Part shown: one piece after another, positions 39,395-48,453 of the stretch
Numbering within the stretch: the stretch's first letter is position 1
Layout of the letters: every line of letters starts with the position of its first letter
Source of the DNA: CAZWKX01 sp964614095
Lineage (GTDB): Bacteria > Actinomycetota > Acidimicrobiia > Spongiisociales > UBA11373
Assembly (NCBI GenBank): GCA_964614095.1
Contig: CAZTJO010000006.1
Span: forward strand, 21,996 to 85,995
Length of the DNA: 64,000 bases
Direction: 5' to 3'
Program-made: the position numbers and the translations under genes
Notes under the pieces: generated by a model
Database searches by the model: none
What the model was told of the DNA's origin: nothing
What the model saw: only the letters and a program-made list of their open reading frames with translations

Positions 39395-41404
39395 CTAGAA
39401 GCCGTCGAACTCCAGAAGGCCGCCGTCGATGGGCGAGCCGTCGCCCAGGTTGACCATCTGGATGGCGCTGTACCCGACCAGGTAGAGGCGGTCACCGATC
39501 ACCAGAGAGCGACGCACCCCACCGGGATGATCCACCATGGCGATCTCCTCAAAGGCACCGTTGATGCGCAGCATCAGAGCGCCGCTAAACCAGTCCTCGC
39601 TATACCACTCCTCGTCGGCGACAGCCACGCCAGTGCTGCCGTCGGTATCGCTGACGGCATCGTCGACCTCAGGTACCGGCATGGGCTCCTCGTGGCTCCA
39701 CACCTCGAGTGGCATCACCAAAGTGTCCTCCCAGAGCAGGAAGGCCCGGTGATCCCACTCCGCCTCCGAATATGCATCGGTGAGCGAGTAGTCGTAGAGA
39801 CGCTGCGGGTTCTGCGGATCGGAGACATCGAACATGGCCACTTTGGTGCCGGTTGTTCGACCCTCTTCCGTCGCTTCCTGTCCGATCCCGAGGATCCGGC
39901 CCTCGGAGACCGGGTGGAGGTAGGCGGAGTAGCCGGTGATCTTCAGCTCGCCGGCGAGTTGCGGGTTCTCATGATCGGAGAGATCGATCACGTACAGCGG
40001 GTCGACTTGGCGGAAGGTAACCACGTAGCCGGTGGGACCTACAAAACGAACCGAGTAGATCTGCTCACCTTGGCCGAGGCCACCCACACTGCCGGTCTCA
40101 ATCAGCCGCCGACCCGACCGGCCCAGGACCACAACCTGAGATTCCGAATCCTCGCTGCTTCCCCACCACTGGGAGCTGGTGGTGGCCACCCTCAGGTGCT
40201 CGTCCCACTCCGACATCGAGAACTGATTGAGCAGGTAGCCCTCCACCGCGCCCGAAGCGGCGTAGCTGGTGGTGGCGCCGGCGATGTCGAAGGCGTGTAT
40301 CTGTGTCTGCACACCGCCCGATTGTGTGCCCTCCTCGGCATAGATATCGCCCCAACGGTTTGTTGCCACGTAGAAGGCGTTGTTCGAGGCGTAGACCGTC
40401 TCACCGTCAGCCATGACCCCCGTGCTGTCGCCGAGCCCATTGGGGCCGAAGGCGGCGATGGTCAGCATCCCAAAACCGGAGAAGCTCCTGGGGTGGTAGG
40501 CGTCGTCGCAAGACAGCAGCACACCCTCATCTTCGCTGTTGTTGCGGTGATCAACGGCGACGAAGTAGGGAAGCCAGTTGTCGATCGTCGACTGCTCGAT
40601 GATGGCCTGGTTCTCGCGAAGAGCATCGCGCTCGGCGCGCAAACCGGAGCCAACCGGGTACGACCACTCGAGGCCGGTCGGGTAGGACGACACCACCACC
40701 CGCACCACGTCGCCGTGGAGACGGGCCGACAGATAGCTGCCGTCGATGTAGGTGGTGCGCAACAGCTCCGGGGCCGCCGAATCGGACAGGTCGATCTCGG
40801 CGATAGCGGCAACGCCGCCGTAGTAGGGAACCGAGGCAAACCGTTCACCGGGAATGCCGACCATTCCTCCGTGGTCGCCGAGCAGGACGACCCGGTCCCC
40901 GACGAGAAACATCTCGGAGAACCAGCCCTCGTTGGAGAGATCCAACGTGGAGAGGATCTCGAGGTCGGCCGACAGCACATAGAGCGTCTGCCCGGAGATG
41001 ACGATGATGCGGTCACCATCGGTCTTCACCAGATCGGGCTCGTCGATACCGGCTTCCTGCACATTGGTGGTCGAGTACTGGCCTTCCTCTTCCCGCGCCG
41101 CCGACTGAGGCGGCTCAGCACCCGCTACAGCACCGTTGGCCGCGTCAACAGCGGCCATCTCGGCGATGGGGAAGAAGCCACCCCAGCCACCGTCGAGTCC
41201 CCATGCGGTGACCCGATCGAGGGCCTCGCTCTTGGCGTACTCGAGAAGGGCCGCGCAAGAATCAAAGGCCTCCAGACTCTCTTCGGCTGCAGCCTCTTGA
41301 CCCGGAACGAAGATGATGACCGAGGCAACAATGCCAACGATGACGATGAAGGCGAGGCCGAACCACCAGATACTGCGGCGGCCTTCCGATTTCTGTTTGC
41401 TCAT
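39395..41404 (-). CDS. Secreted/anchored beta-propeller domain protein (Beta_propel, PF09826 type)
   Basis: 669 residues. A short basic N-terminus and one membrane helix (residues about 12-33) anchor a large outer domain. TNVQEAGIDEPDLVKTDG near residue 115 is the hallmark of the Beta_propel family of secreted proteins in actinobacteria and archaea; the rest contains repeated strands such as VYVLSADLEIL, YVIDLSDHENP and VAMFDVSDPQNP, consistent with propeller blades. No catalytic role is known. The ATG at 41404 follows TAGGA by about 8 bases. It is divergent from the DUF5658 gene, with 227 bases between starts in which I see no gene. Confidence 0.88.
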   Translation of the reverse strand: MSKQKSEGRRSIWWFGLAFIVIVGIVASVIIFVPGQEAAAEESLEAFDSCAALLEYAKSEALDRVTAWGLDGGWGGFFPIAEMAAVDAANGAVAGAEPPQSAAREEEGQYSTTNVQEAGIDEPDLVKTDGDRIIVISGQTLYVLSADLEILSTLDLSNEGWFSEMFLVGDRVVLLGDHGGMVGIPGERFASVPYYGGVAAIAEIDLSDSAAPELLRTTYIDGSYLSARLHGDVVRVVVSSYPTGLEWSYPVGSGLRAERDALRENQAIIEQSTIDNWLPYFVAVDHRNNSEDEGVLLSCDDAYHPRSFSGFGMLTIAAFGPNGLGDSTGVMADGETVYASNNAFYVATNRWGDIYAEEGTQSGGVQTQIHAFDIAGATTSYAASGAVEGYLLNQFSMSEWDEHLRVATTSSQWWGSSEDSESQVVVLGRSGRRLIETGSVGGLGQGEQIYSVRFVGPTGYVVTFRQVDPLYVIDLSDHENPQLAGELKITGYSAYLHPVSEGRILGIGQEATEEGRTTGTKVAMFDVSDPQNPQRLYDYSLTDAYSEAEWDHRAFLLWEDTLVMPLEVWSHEEPMPVPEVDDAVSDTDGSTGVAVADEEWYSEDWFSGALMLRINGAFEEIAMVDHPGGVRRSLVIGDRLYLVGYSAIQMVNLGDGSPIDGGLLEFDGF

Positions 41405-41631
41405 TTCTCATTCCTATAGCGGATCGTCCCTGTGACGGCCACAGTGGCAGCCGAGGTTCCCCAACAAATGGCCTGCGAATGCCGCGCCGGAAGATGTCGG
41501 CTGCAATTCTCGCTCGGCCGATCCACAAAGCCCGTCATTCGCCGTCTGAAGAAGCTGGATGCGCAGAAGCCTGAAACACCGTCGGAGCGAATAGTGACCC
41601 GCCGGCGTAGGATCTGCGTCCGAGGACACGC

Positions 41632-42096
41632 ATGGGGACCAGCCTTTCAACCGACAGGCGCGGCACCGGAGATCGTCGCAGCCGGCGGCTCTGCATCTAC
41701 TACCCGGAGCGTCGTCGCGGCTTCGAGCGGCGCCGGCCGGCCGGCGGCCTCCTGCTCCGGGCCCGCTGGACCGTGCTCGACCGATACCGCGACGACGGCC
41801 TGAATATTGCCCTCGTCCTGGCCGCCATCGTGCTGCTCAGCCTCGCCGATCTCCTTCTCACCTTGCGGGCTCTGGAACTGGGGGCGTCCGAGGCCAACCC
41901 GGTGATGGCTCGGCTCATCGATATCGACCCGGTGCTCGCCGCCTTGTTCAAGCTGTCTATCACAGCCGTTGTCGGGTTCACCATCTGGTTCCTGCGCCGT
42001 TATCGGCAGGTGCTGGAGGTGTCACTGCTGATTGCAGGCGGCTTGACCCTGGTGTTGGGTTACCACCTGATCGGAGCCCTCATCCTCAGCGCCTGA
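41632..42096 (+). CDS. DUF5658 family membrane protein
   Basis: 154 residues. The N-terminal 50 residues are basic (IYYPERRRGFERRRP resembles a PilZ-like RxxxR element), followed by three membrane helices. The segment LNIALVLAAIVLLSLADLLLTLRALELGASEANPVMARL is characteristic of DUF5658: a D-LT-and-EANP pattern in the first hairpin. Function unknown. ATG at 41632 with GAGGA about 8 bases upstream. The next gene starts 98 bases downstream in the same direction. Confidence 0.75.
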   Translation: MGTSLSTDRRGTGDRRSRRLCIYYPERRRGFERRRPAGGLLLRARWTVLDRYRDDGLNIALVLAAIVLLSLADLLLTLRALELGASEANPVMARLIDIDPVLAALFKLSITAVVGFTIWFLRRYRQVLEVSLLIAGGLTLVLGYHLIGALILSA

Positions 42097-42194
42097 CGGA
42101 GTTGCCGCTCCGCTCTGCCTCCAATACGCTTGGTGATTGGGGACCGTATACGAGCGCGCCGCCACGAGTCGCGCAAAGGGGCAAAGGGGATGTC

Positions 42195-43517
42195 ATGCTG
42201 CGCTGTTTCCGAGCCATTCTCCTGATCCTGTTCCTACTCCTCGTGCATACGGCCGCCCGGGCCCAAGACACCATCGAGGTACCGAGAGGGCCGGCTCCCG
42301 TGATCGACGGGGAGCTGTCGCCCGGAGAGTGGGACCAGGCAATTGAGCTGCCCACCGGAGACGCCCCGGTGGCGGCATGGGCCACGCACGACGGCAACGC
42401 GCTCTATCTCGCCTTTGAGTGCTCGGCATGCCGCGATGTCGGCACGGACTGGGAAGCGTTCGCCGTCTGTGATGATGGCGACGGCGAGTTCTACGAGGCC
42501 GGGGACAACATAGCCATCTGCTCCACCCACGGCTGTACCTCGTGCGAGTACGACGCCCCTCTCTCCTTCAGCTGCGACGAGGAGATGAGCAGTCCTCCTT
42601 GTGTGGACCCTGGAGCCAACGAGGTGATCTGGGAACTTCCTGAAGGACCGGTGCGAATGGTGGTCGGCGCCGTCATCGACGGAGTCGAGTACACATCGCC
42701 GCCCATCACCATGGCGTGTGTCGACGAGCCGGCACAGGAGCAGCCGCCTCCGACCGCGATGGACACCATCGATCCCTTCTCGACCGTAGAAGAGGTGTCG
42801 CCCGACACTGCACTCGAACCTGCTTGGGCCACGGCCGACGACCTGGAGCCTGGAACCGCCGATACGGCCCAAGAGGCTGCCGGCATGACCCAGGACGAAA
42901 TACCGCATTCCCGGTCCCCCTGGCCCTTCATCATCGGAGGAGTGACGGGCACCTTGATCCTGCTGTCCCTGATCCTCTTCCTTGTGGTCGGCGGGTCCAA
43001 GAAGCCCGATCCATGCGAAGAACTGGATGATCCCGACGCCCTCGGAGCTCGTGTCACCTGTGCCGACCCGGTGCCCGGCGCGGTGCCCGATCCCAAAAAG
43101 GGCCAGGCGGCGCGGCTGCAGAACGCCATCTCGGACATGAAAAAGCTCCCACCATCGGCGGAGCGGGACCAGAAGATCAAGGATCTGGAGGGCGAGCTAA
43201 GACGGCTCGAACCAGAGATTCCCGCCGCCGTCGGTGTCAGCAGCGAGGCCGGCGCCGACCTGCATGCCTCCGACCGCAGCGGGATCGGCGGCATCCCTCA
43301 CCTGATCACCTGGGAGGTGCACACCCCACAGGGATGGCAGACGATAGGTTCCGGTGAGGATCTGCACCTCAGCCCCGGCCAGCTGCAGACACTGGCCAAG
43401 GAGAGCCCCAGTCCCGGTGTGGTCAAGGTGCGCGCCACCATCACCTACTGCCCCGGGACGCCCAGGGAGGTGGAGGCCGGCTCGAATACGATGCAGATGG
43501 TGCCCGTCAAACCCTAG
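42195..43517 (+). CDS. CBM9-like domain membrane protein, function unknown
   Basis: 440 residues. A signal peptide (AILLILFLLLVHTAARAQD) is followed by a domain beginning PAPVIDGELSPGEWDQA and containing ATHDGNALYLAFEC, the start pattern of CBM9-like (family 9 carbohydrate-binding-like) domains; six cysteines in the 105-160 region may form disulphides. A Thr/Glu-rich linker, one membrane helix (about 275-298) and a C-terminal region of about 140 residues with a charged coil (LPPSAERDQKIKDLEGELRRLE) complete it. The ATG at 42195 follows AAAGGGGA. The orientation of the C-terminal part is uncertain. No sugar-degrading enzyme is encoded nearby, so carbohydrate binding is only a suggestion. Confidence 0.6.
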   Translation: MLRCFRAILLILFLLLVHTAARAQDTIEVPRGPAPVIDGELSPGEWDQAIELPTGDAPVAAWATHDGNALYLAFECSACRDVGTDWEAFAVCDDGDGEFYEAGDNIAICSTHGCTSCEYDAPLSFSCDEEMSSPPCVDPGANEVIWELPEGPVRMVVGAVIDGVEYTSPPITMACVDEPAQEQPPPTAMDTIDPFSTVEEVSPDTALEPAWATADDLEPGTADTAQEAAGMTQDEIPHSRSPWPFIIGGVTGTLILLSLILFLVVGGSKKPDPCEELDDPDALGARVTCADPVPGAVPDPKKGQAARLQNAISDMKKLPPSAERDQKIKDLEGELRRLEPEIPAAVGVSSEAGADLHASDRSGIGGIPHLITWEVHTPQGWQTIGSGEDLHLSPGQLQTLAKESPSPGVVKVRATITYCPGTPREVEAGSNTMQMVPVKP

Positions 43518-43578
43518 ACCGGTCCTCCGCATCGCCGGCTCTCGATACAGTGGCGGCCTCGCCAACCGGGAGCCGGTA

Positions 43579-44238
43579 CTGCCGCACCGATCTTGTCTCG
43601 GCCGTTTCACCTGTGCCCCCATTCTGGTGATGGCCCTTCTTGCCGCCGCCTGCGCCGACGACACCACTGTCACCACCACGGCGTCGGCAACATCGGCACC
43701 GACGACCACCGCAGCCGTCACCACAACCGTGCCCGCCGCAACCACAGCGGCCACCGCTACCGCCTCAACCACAACAACGGTGGCCACCACGATCCCCTTT
43801 GCCGGAGATACCGGCCCCAAGTCCGGGCCCGGCACCGGCGGGCTGCTCACCAACGTCCGTTTCGGCGACCACGACGGCTTCACCCGCATCGTGTTCGATT
43901 TTGAGGAGCCGGCGCTCCCCGGATGGGAGTTCCGCTACGGAACCGATCAGGAATACGGCATGGCCTACCCGGGACCGCCCTACGTGGCCGGCAGCTCCTA
44001 CCTCATGGGCCGCTTCTACCCATCAGGCACCGTCGACATCAGTGATCCCGTGATCATTGTGCCCACCTACACCGGCGACTCCCGCATCGACGTCAACAAC
44101 GCCAGCGTGGTCCAATTGCTGCTCGTAGAGGACTTCGAGGCGCAAATGTGGTGGGTCATCGGGCTCAGTGACGAGAAGCCCTTCAGCGTGGGCACCCTCA
44201 CCGGCCCGCCTCGGATCTACGTCGACATCGCCGACTGA
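43579..44238 (+). CDS. AMIN-like domain lipoprotein (start uncertain)
   Basis: A lipoprotein: the hydrophobic stretch APILVMALLAAAC supplies a signal with an AAC-type lipobox, followed by a long Thr-rich linker and an AMIN-like domain (GTGGLLTNVRFGDHDGFTRIVFDFEE) typical of actinobacterial secreted proteins. The start is unclear. In-frame GTG (43627) and ATG (43630) lie inside the hydrophobic stretch and would leave no charged n-region; a CTG at 43579, seven bases after GGGAG, gives a proper 22-residue signal peptide and was chosen. An open frame reaches back to 43354 inside the previous gene. About 219 residues with this start. Converges on phoU, with 8 bases between stops. The domain may bind cell-wall polymers. 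Confidence 0.7.
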   Translation: MPHRSCLGRFTCAPILVMALLAAACADDTTVTTTASATSAPTTTAAVTTTVPAATTAATATASTTTTVATTIPFAGDTGPKSGPGTGGLLTNVRFGDHDGFTRIVFDFEEPALPGWEFRYGTDQEYGMAYPGPPYVAGSSYLMGRFYPSGTVDISDPVIIVPTYTGDSRIDVNNASVVQLLLVEDFEAQMWWVIGLSDEKPFSVGTLTGPPRIYVDIAD

Positions 44239-44246
44239 CGAACTCC

Positions 44247-44921
44247 CTAATCCCGGTCGGCCTTGTCCTCGTCGTAGTAATCGAGACGATCAAACGGCAT
44301 CACCAGGGAAGTGAGCACGTTCATCAGGTGCGCGGTGATCCGCTTCAGGTAGCGGCAGAGCAGGGCACGCGGTACCGCGTCGCGCGGCGTGCCCGTCGAC
44401 TCGATCTGTGCCTGTATGCAGTCGTCGTACTCATCCAGCACATCCTCGAGTTCCTTCAGCAACGACTCGGCCGCTCCCGTATCTCGATCGCCGACGATCC
44501 GGGCGCTTTCCGCAATCAGGTTCGAAGTGCGATCTCGCAGCTCCAGGAGCGAATCGACGTCGGCGGCTTGTGACAGATCGATCCCCGCATCCGCCAGATC
44601 CCAGACGTTCTTGGCATAGTCTCCGACACGTTCGATGTCCTTGATGATGCTCGTGGTGACGAGTACCCGGGGCAGATCGGCCCGCTCTCCACGAACCGAC
44701 ACGTGCACGACCAGCTGCCGTCGCACCTTACGTTCCGCCTTGTTCACCCGCCGGTCGGATTTCCTGATCGTCTTGCCTACGGCCGCAGCCTCGGTTCCGC
44801 TCACGACGGCGTTGATCGCCAAGTCGAAGGTGTGCCGACAATCGAGCAGCATCTGCACAATGAGCCCCTCGATCTCTTCGAGCTGTTCATCACCGCCCGC
44901 CTTGAAAAACTCCCAGACCAT
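44247..44921 (-). CDS. PhoU domain protein
   Basis: 224 residues, all helical, with two PhoU three-helix bundles. The motif IIKDIERVGDYAKNVWDLAD in the middle is the metal-binding ExxxDxxxN/ERxGD signature of PhoU-type proteins. ATG at 44921 with GAGGTG upstream; a GTG one codon earlier is possible. It follows the Na/Pi cotransporter gene by 12 bases on the same strand. PhoU-like proteins regulate phosphate uptake; free-standing ones next to NptA-type carriers probably control the carrier, in contrast to those linked to PstSCAB. Confidence 0.9.
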   Translation of the reverse strand: MVWEFFKAGGDEQLEEIEGLIVQMLLDCRHTFDLAINAVVSGTEAAAVGKTIRKSDRRVNKAERKVRRQLVVHVSVRGERADLPRVLVTTSIIKDIERVGDYAKNVWDLADAGIDLSQAADVDSLLELRDRTSNLIAESARIVGDRDTGAAESLLKELEDVLDEYDDCIQAQIESTGTPRDAVPRALLCRYLKRITAHLMNVLTSLVMPFDRLDYYDEDKADRD

Positions 44922-44933
44922 CACAACACCTCG

Positions 44934-46073
44934 CTACTGGAGGACCAGCACCCCTACAAGGGGAATTATCACAAACACACCGACTACGTAGACGACAACA
45001 AACGATTTCCTCCTTTCGGCGATCACCGCCACCTTCTCCGCCAATGCCAAGGGAACACCGCGCAGGCCCGGCACCACATACCACACCAGCAGCCCGGACA
45101 GGTTGAACAGCAGGTGCACAAGAGCGATCACCATACCCGCCGGAATCTCGGCGGCGAGAGAGGCGAGCAGAGCCGTAATGGTGGTGCCGATGTTGGCGCC
45201 GAGGGTCATCGGGTAGGCATTGCGCAGCGTCAACACGCCGGCGGCAATCATCGGCACCAGCACCGAGGTGGTGATACTGGACGACTGAACCGCGACTGTG
45301 ACGATCATGCCGATGGTGATGGCGGCAAGGCCTCCGCCTTTGGATAGAACCGCGTTCATCGAGCGCTCGATACGCCCGGCCATCACCAGCTTCATGTTGC
45401 GGGTGATGTAGGCGAGAGCCAGAAATATCAGGACCAGCCCGAACACCAGCAGGAGGGCACCGGTCAGGTGGTCCCCACAACCGAGCCTGTCGAGCAGGCT
45501 CTCCATAAGCCTCGCCGGCGCCTTCACCGCGGTCTTCAGCGCCCCGCCCGATTCGCCATACTCGAAGGTGAACAGGCCGCCGACCGCGTCGGCTATCCAG
45601 GTGGCGGTCTTGGTAAGCACGCCGGTGAGCAGCTCGAGCGGAAGCATGACGGCGACGTTGCAGATGTTGAAGAAATCATGCATCGTGGCCCCGGCAAAAG
45701 CGCGCCGGAACTCGTCGGTGCGCCGCAAGAACCCCAGTGAAGCCAGCGTGTTGGTGACGGTAGTCCCGATGTTGGCTCCCATGATCATGGGCACCGCCAG
45801 CTCCACCGGGAGCGAGCCGGCACCTACCAGCCCGACTATGGCTGAGGTGGTCACCGACGACGACTGCACCGCCACCGTGGCCAGCACCCCCACGAACAGT
45901 CCGGCCAGCGGATTTGACGCCCGCTGAAAAAGGGAGTTGGTGAAATCCTCCCCGAAGGCTTTGATGCCGCTCTCGAGCGCCTTGACCCCGGTAAGGAAAA
46001 TGTAGAGCAGGATGAGGACCAGAAGCAGCCTCACCCAGGGCGGCACACGATCTTGACCCGGCTCAGGGCTCAT
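44934..46073 (-). CDS. Na/Pi cotransporter family protein (NptA/YjbB type)
   Basis: 379 residues with eight or nine membrane helices. The family carries two inverted copies of a QSSS motif, and both are seen: VAVQSSSVTTSAIVG with GANIGTTVTNTL in the first half, and VAVQSSSITTSVLVP with GANIGTTITALL in the second. These proteins couple sodium and phosphate transport. The ATG at 46073 was preferred to a TTG five codons upstream. A phoU gene follows directly, which supports a role in phosphate. The 244 bases upstream, to the end of the lipoprotein gene, hold no gene I can support. Confidence 0.92.
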   Translation of the reverse strand: MSPEPGQDRVPPWVRLLLVLILLYIFLTGVKALESGIKAFGEDFTNSLFQRASNPLAGLFVGVLATVAVQSSSVTTSAIVGLVGAGSLPVELAVPMIMGANIGTTVTNTLASLGFLRRTDEFRRAFAGATMHDFFNICNVAVMLPLELLTGVLTKTATWIADAVGGLFTFEYGESGGALKTAVKAPARLMESLLDRLGCGDHLTGALLLVFGLVLIFLALAYITRNMKLVMAGRIERSMNAVLSKGGGLAAITIGMIVTVAVQSSSITTSVLVPMIAAGVLTLRNAYPMTLGANIGTTITALLASLAAEIPAGMVIALVHLLFNLSGLLVWYVVPGLRGVPLALAEKVAVIAERRKSFVVVYVVGVFVIIPLVGVLVLQ

Positions 46074-46317
46074 CCCGTCAAGCGCCAATCGTGTCGGGGC
46101 TGGCCGGAACCTTAGCCGAGGGCGTCGTATCCTCCGTCGGTGCCACCACGGGTGGCCGGAGAATCGAAAGAACCAGGGTCAGGCCACCGGGGTATACGCC
46201 CCCAGCGGGGACAAGACGGCACCCAGTCCTTGCCGATGCCTGCTCCCGCGCTGATCCGCCAATCGCCTGCAGTCGAACTCCTGCCGGCTTTCGATCCGGC
46301 CGCTGCCGGCGCCCTGC

Positions 46318-47055
46318 CTACGGATGGTTTCCGCTGAGCTCGGTGATGAAGAAACTCCCGTCGATCAGCTCGGCTTCATGCACCGTCCCGATCCAGATGT
46401 CATAGACCCCCGACGACGGGAAGGCGAAGTCGACTGATGGGTTCAGCGTTCCAAACGAGTCGTCGTTGCAGTGCCATTGCCCGGACGGGTCGTTGATGAC
46501 GAGGATTGCATCCTCGCTGGAATCGTCGGCGATGAAGTAGAAGCGCAGCAGATCGTATGAGCCCGCCGTGTAGGTGACCTCAAAATCGGGGATGTCGTTG
46601 GCCCACCCGTAGCAGTTGGAGGGCGGCAGATAGCCGACATCGACCGGGTCCAGGGAGCCGGCCCTGACGTCCTGGTCGGTGTACTCCCAGGGGTCAAAAA
46701 ACCCGGAGGTGAGATTGAACTCGCTGTAGTACGCAGTCGCGAAGGGTAGAAGGGTTGCCGTCGGCAGCGTTGTTGTTGTGGTTGCTGTCGTCGGCGGCGG
46801 CACCGCTGTGGCCGTCGTTTGCTGCTGCGCCTGGGTCGTTGTCGTCTGCTGCTGCGCCTGGGTCGTTGTCGTCTGCTGCTGCGCCTGGGTCGTCGTCTCG
46901 TCGGGAATGGCCGTTCCCCCATCGGCTGCAGTGGTCGACGTGTCGTTTCCCTGGCCAAACACGCTGCCGTCATCACCACAAGCGGCGGCCACCAGTGCCA
47001 GCACCAATACCACTGTCAGCAGCGCCAGCACTCGGCCTCTTGTGCGACTTGCCAT
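46318..47055 (-). CDS. Thr-rich lipoprotein with nonapeptide repeats
   Basis: 245 residues: signal peptide MASRTRGRVLALLTVVLVLALVAAAC with a lipobox Cys at 26, then a low-complexity stretch (about 27-100) that includes three tandem copies of the nonapeptide TTTQAQQQT, followed by a C-terminal domain of about 140 residues resembling a pre-peptidase C-terminal (PPC)-like beta sandwich (YDLLRFYFIADDSSEDAILVINDPSGQWHCNDDS, VYDIWIGT). Two cysteines (CYGW, HCND) may pair. AGGAGG precedes the ATG at 47055. Ligand unknown; likely a surface-exposed binding domain on a flexible stalk. Confidence 0.75.
   Translation of the reverse strand: MASRTRGRVLALLTVVLVLALVAAACGDDGSVFGQGNDTSTTAADGGTAIPDETTTQAQQQTTTTQAQQQTTTTQAQQQTTATAVPPPTTATTTTTLPTATLLPFATAYYSEFNLTSGFFDPWEYTDQDVRAGSLDPVDVGYLPPSNCYGWANDIPDFEVTYTAGSYDLLRFYFIADDSSEDAILVINDPSGQWHCNDDSFGTLNPSVDFAFPSSGVYDIWIGTVHEAELIDGSFFITELSGNHP
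46821..46901. repeat. Three tandem 27-bp repeats in a lipoprotein gene
   Basis: GCTGCTGCGCCTGGG begins at 46821, 46848 and 46875, giving a 27-base period. The first two junctions are identical at base level and the third copy diverges only at its end, which indicates recent duplication or slippage. Each unit encodes nine residues of the stalk (QAQQQ within Thr). Confidence 0.85.
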
Positions 47056-47204
47056 GCTTCCTCCTCTTGTGTCACTCTCAGGATCCGACCCGATGCGGGC
47101 CCGCCATCGGCACCAAAAAACACCCTACTCCTCGGGAAGACCATCACTTGACAGATTGTGCGGCACAAACATATCGCTCGATCGGCATCTATGTCCACCA
47201 CAAA

Positions 47205-48449
47205 TCAGACCCCGGTGAATACCAGCGCCACATTGTGGCCCCCGAAACCGAACGAATTGGTCATGGCCCGACGCACCCTCACCTGGCGAGCCTCATTGGG
47301 CACATAGTCGAGATCACACTCCGGGTCGGGAGTCTCGTAGTTGATGGTCGGCGGCACCACCCCGTCACGGATGGCCAGGATGCACACAATCGATTCCAGC
47401 GCCCCGGCGCCGCCGAGCAGATGGCCGGTCATCGATTTGGTCGACGACACCGGCACCAGATCGGCGTGATCCCCAAAGACGATTCTGATGGCGGCGGTCT
47501 CCGTGCTGTCGTTGGCCTGCGTCGAGGTGCCGTGGGCATTCACGTAGTCGATGTCTGCGGCTTCGAGCTTGGCGCTTCTCAGGGCGTTCTCCATGGCCCG
47601 TGCGGCTCCGGCGCCTCCAGGCCGGGGCAGGGTCATGTGATAACCGTCGCCTGACATCCCATATCCGACCAGCTCGGCATGTATGGCCGCTCCTCGGGCC
47701 AATGCGTGCTCGAGGTTCTCGAGTATCAGCGTGGCCGCACCCTCGCCCATGACAAAACCGTCGCGGTCCCTGTCGAAGGGGCGGGAGGCTCCCGTGGGAT
47801 CGTCGTTGCGCGTGCTCAATGCGCGCGACTGCATGAAGCCGGTCACGGCGAATTCGCAGACGGCGGCCTCGGCTCCACCTGCCGCCATAACGTCGGCGTC
47901 ACCACGTTTGATGATCTCGGCAGCGTCGCCGAGGGCGTTCGCCGAGGCGGCACACGCCGTCACCGAGCAGACGTTGGGACCCAGCAGATTGAAGTCGATC
48001 GACACCACCCCGGCGCCCATGTTGGAGATGATGCGAGGTATGGCATACGGGCTGACCCGATCATGCCCCCTCTGGCGCATCGTATCCATCGACTCCTGAA
48101 AGCTCATGATGCCGCCGATGCCGCTGCCCAAGGCCACACCGGCGCGCTGTGCTTCCGGATCGTCCTCATCGAGGGCCAGCCCGGCATGATCCAGCGCCTG
48201 TTTTGTCGAAGCCCAGAAAAGCTGGGCATAGCGGTCGAGATGCCGCGCCGCCCGCCGGCCCATCCAGTCCTCCGGATCAAAGCTCGGGATCTCCGCGGCG
48301 ATCCGCACCGCCAGGGGCGAAGCATCGAACGAGCCGATCTCGCTCACACCCGAACGTCCGGCGAGCAGGGCCTGCCAGGTGGACGTGACGTCAAGGCCGA
48401 GCGGCGTGACGGCGCCGAGCCCGGTCACGACGACCCGGCGGTCGGACAC
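47205..48449 (-). CDS. fabF: Beta-ketoacyl-ACP synthase II
   Basis: Elongating condensing enzyme of type II fatty acid synthesis; 414 residues. Catalytic Cys in SVTACAASANALGDAA, His in NAHGTSTQANDS and His in SSTKSMTGHLLGGAGA, with the C-terminal NSFGFGGHNV motif. GTG start at 48449 follows the acpP stop, and its ribosome site GGAGG lies inside the last codons of acpP. It is the last gene of the threonine aldolase-methyltransferase-fabDHG-acpP-fabF operon. Confidence 0.97.
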   Translation of the reverse strand: MSDRRVVVTGLGAVTPLGLDVTSTWQALLAGRSGVSEIGSFDASPLAVRIAAEIPSFDPEDWMGRRAARHLDRYAQLFWASTKQALDHAGLALDEDDPEAQRAGVALGSGIGGIMSFQESMDTMRQRGHDRVSPYAIPRIISNMGAGVVSIDFNLLGPNVCSVTACAASANALGDAAEIIKRGDADVMAAGGAEAAVCEFAVTGFMQSRALSTRNDDPTGASRPFDRDRDGFVMGEGAATLILENLEHALARGAAIHAELVGYGMSGDGYHMTLPRPGGAGAARAMENALRSAKLEAADIDYVNAHGTSTQANDSTETAAIRIVFGDHADLVPVSSTKSMTGHLLGGAGALESIVCILAIRDGVVPPTINYETPDPECDLDYVPNEARQVRVRRAMTNSFGFGGHNVALVFTGV

Positions 48450-48453
48450 GCGA

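Noticed and set aside
41405..41631. Possible gene in the gap between the beta-propeller and DUF5658 genes
   Set aside because: Short frames overlap both neighbours, with no motif or ribosome site; the gap is probably a divergent promoter region.
46074..46317. Possible small gene between the cotransporter and the Thr-rich lipoprotein
   Set aside because: Open frames exist on both strands but none has a ribosome site, domain pattern or coupling; treated as an intergenic region with no visible feature.
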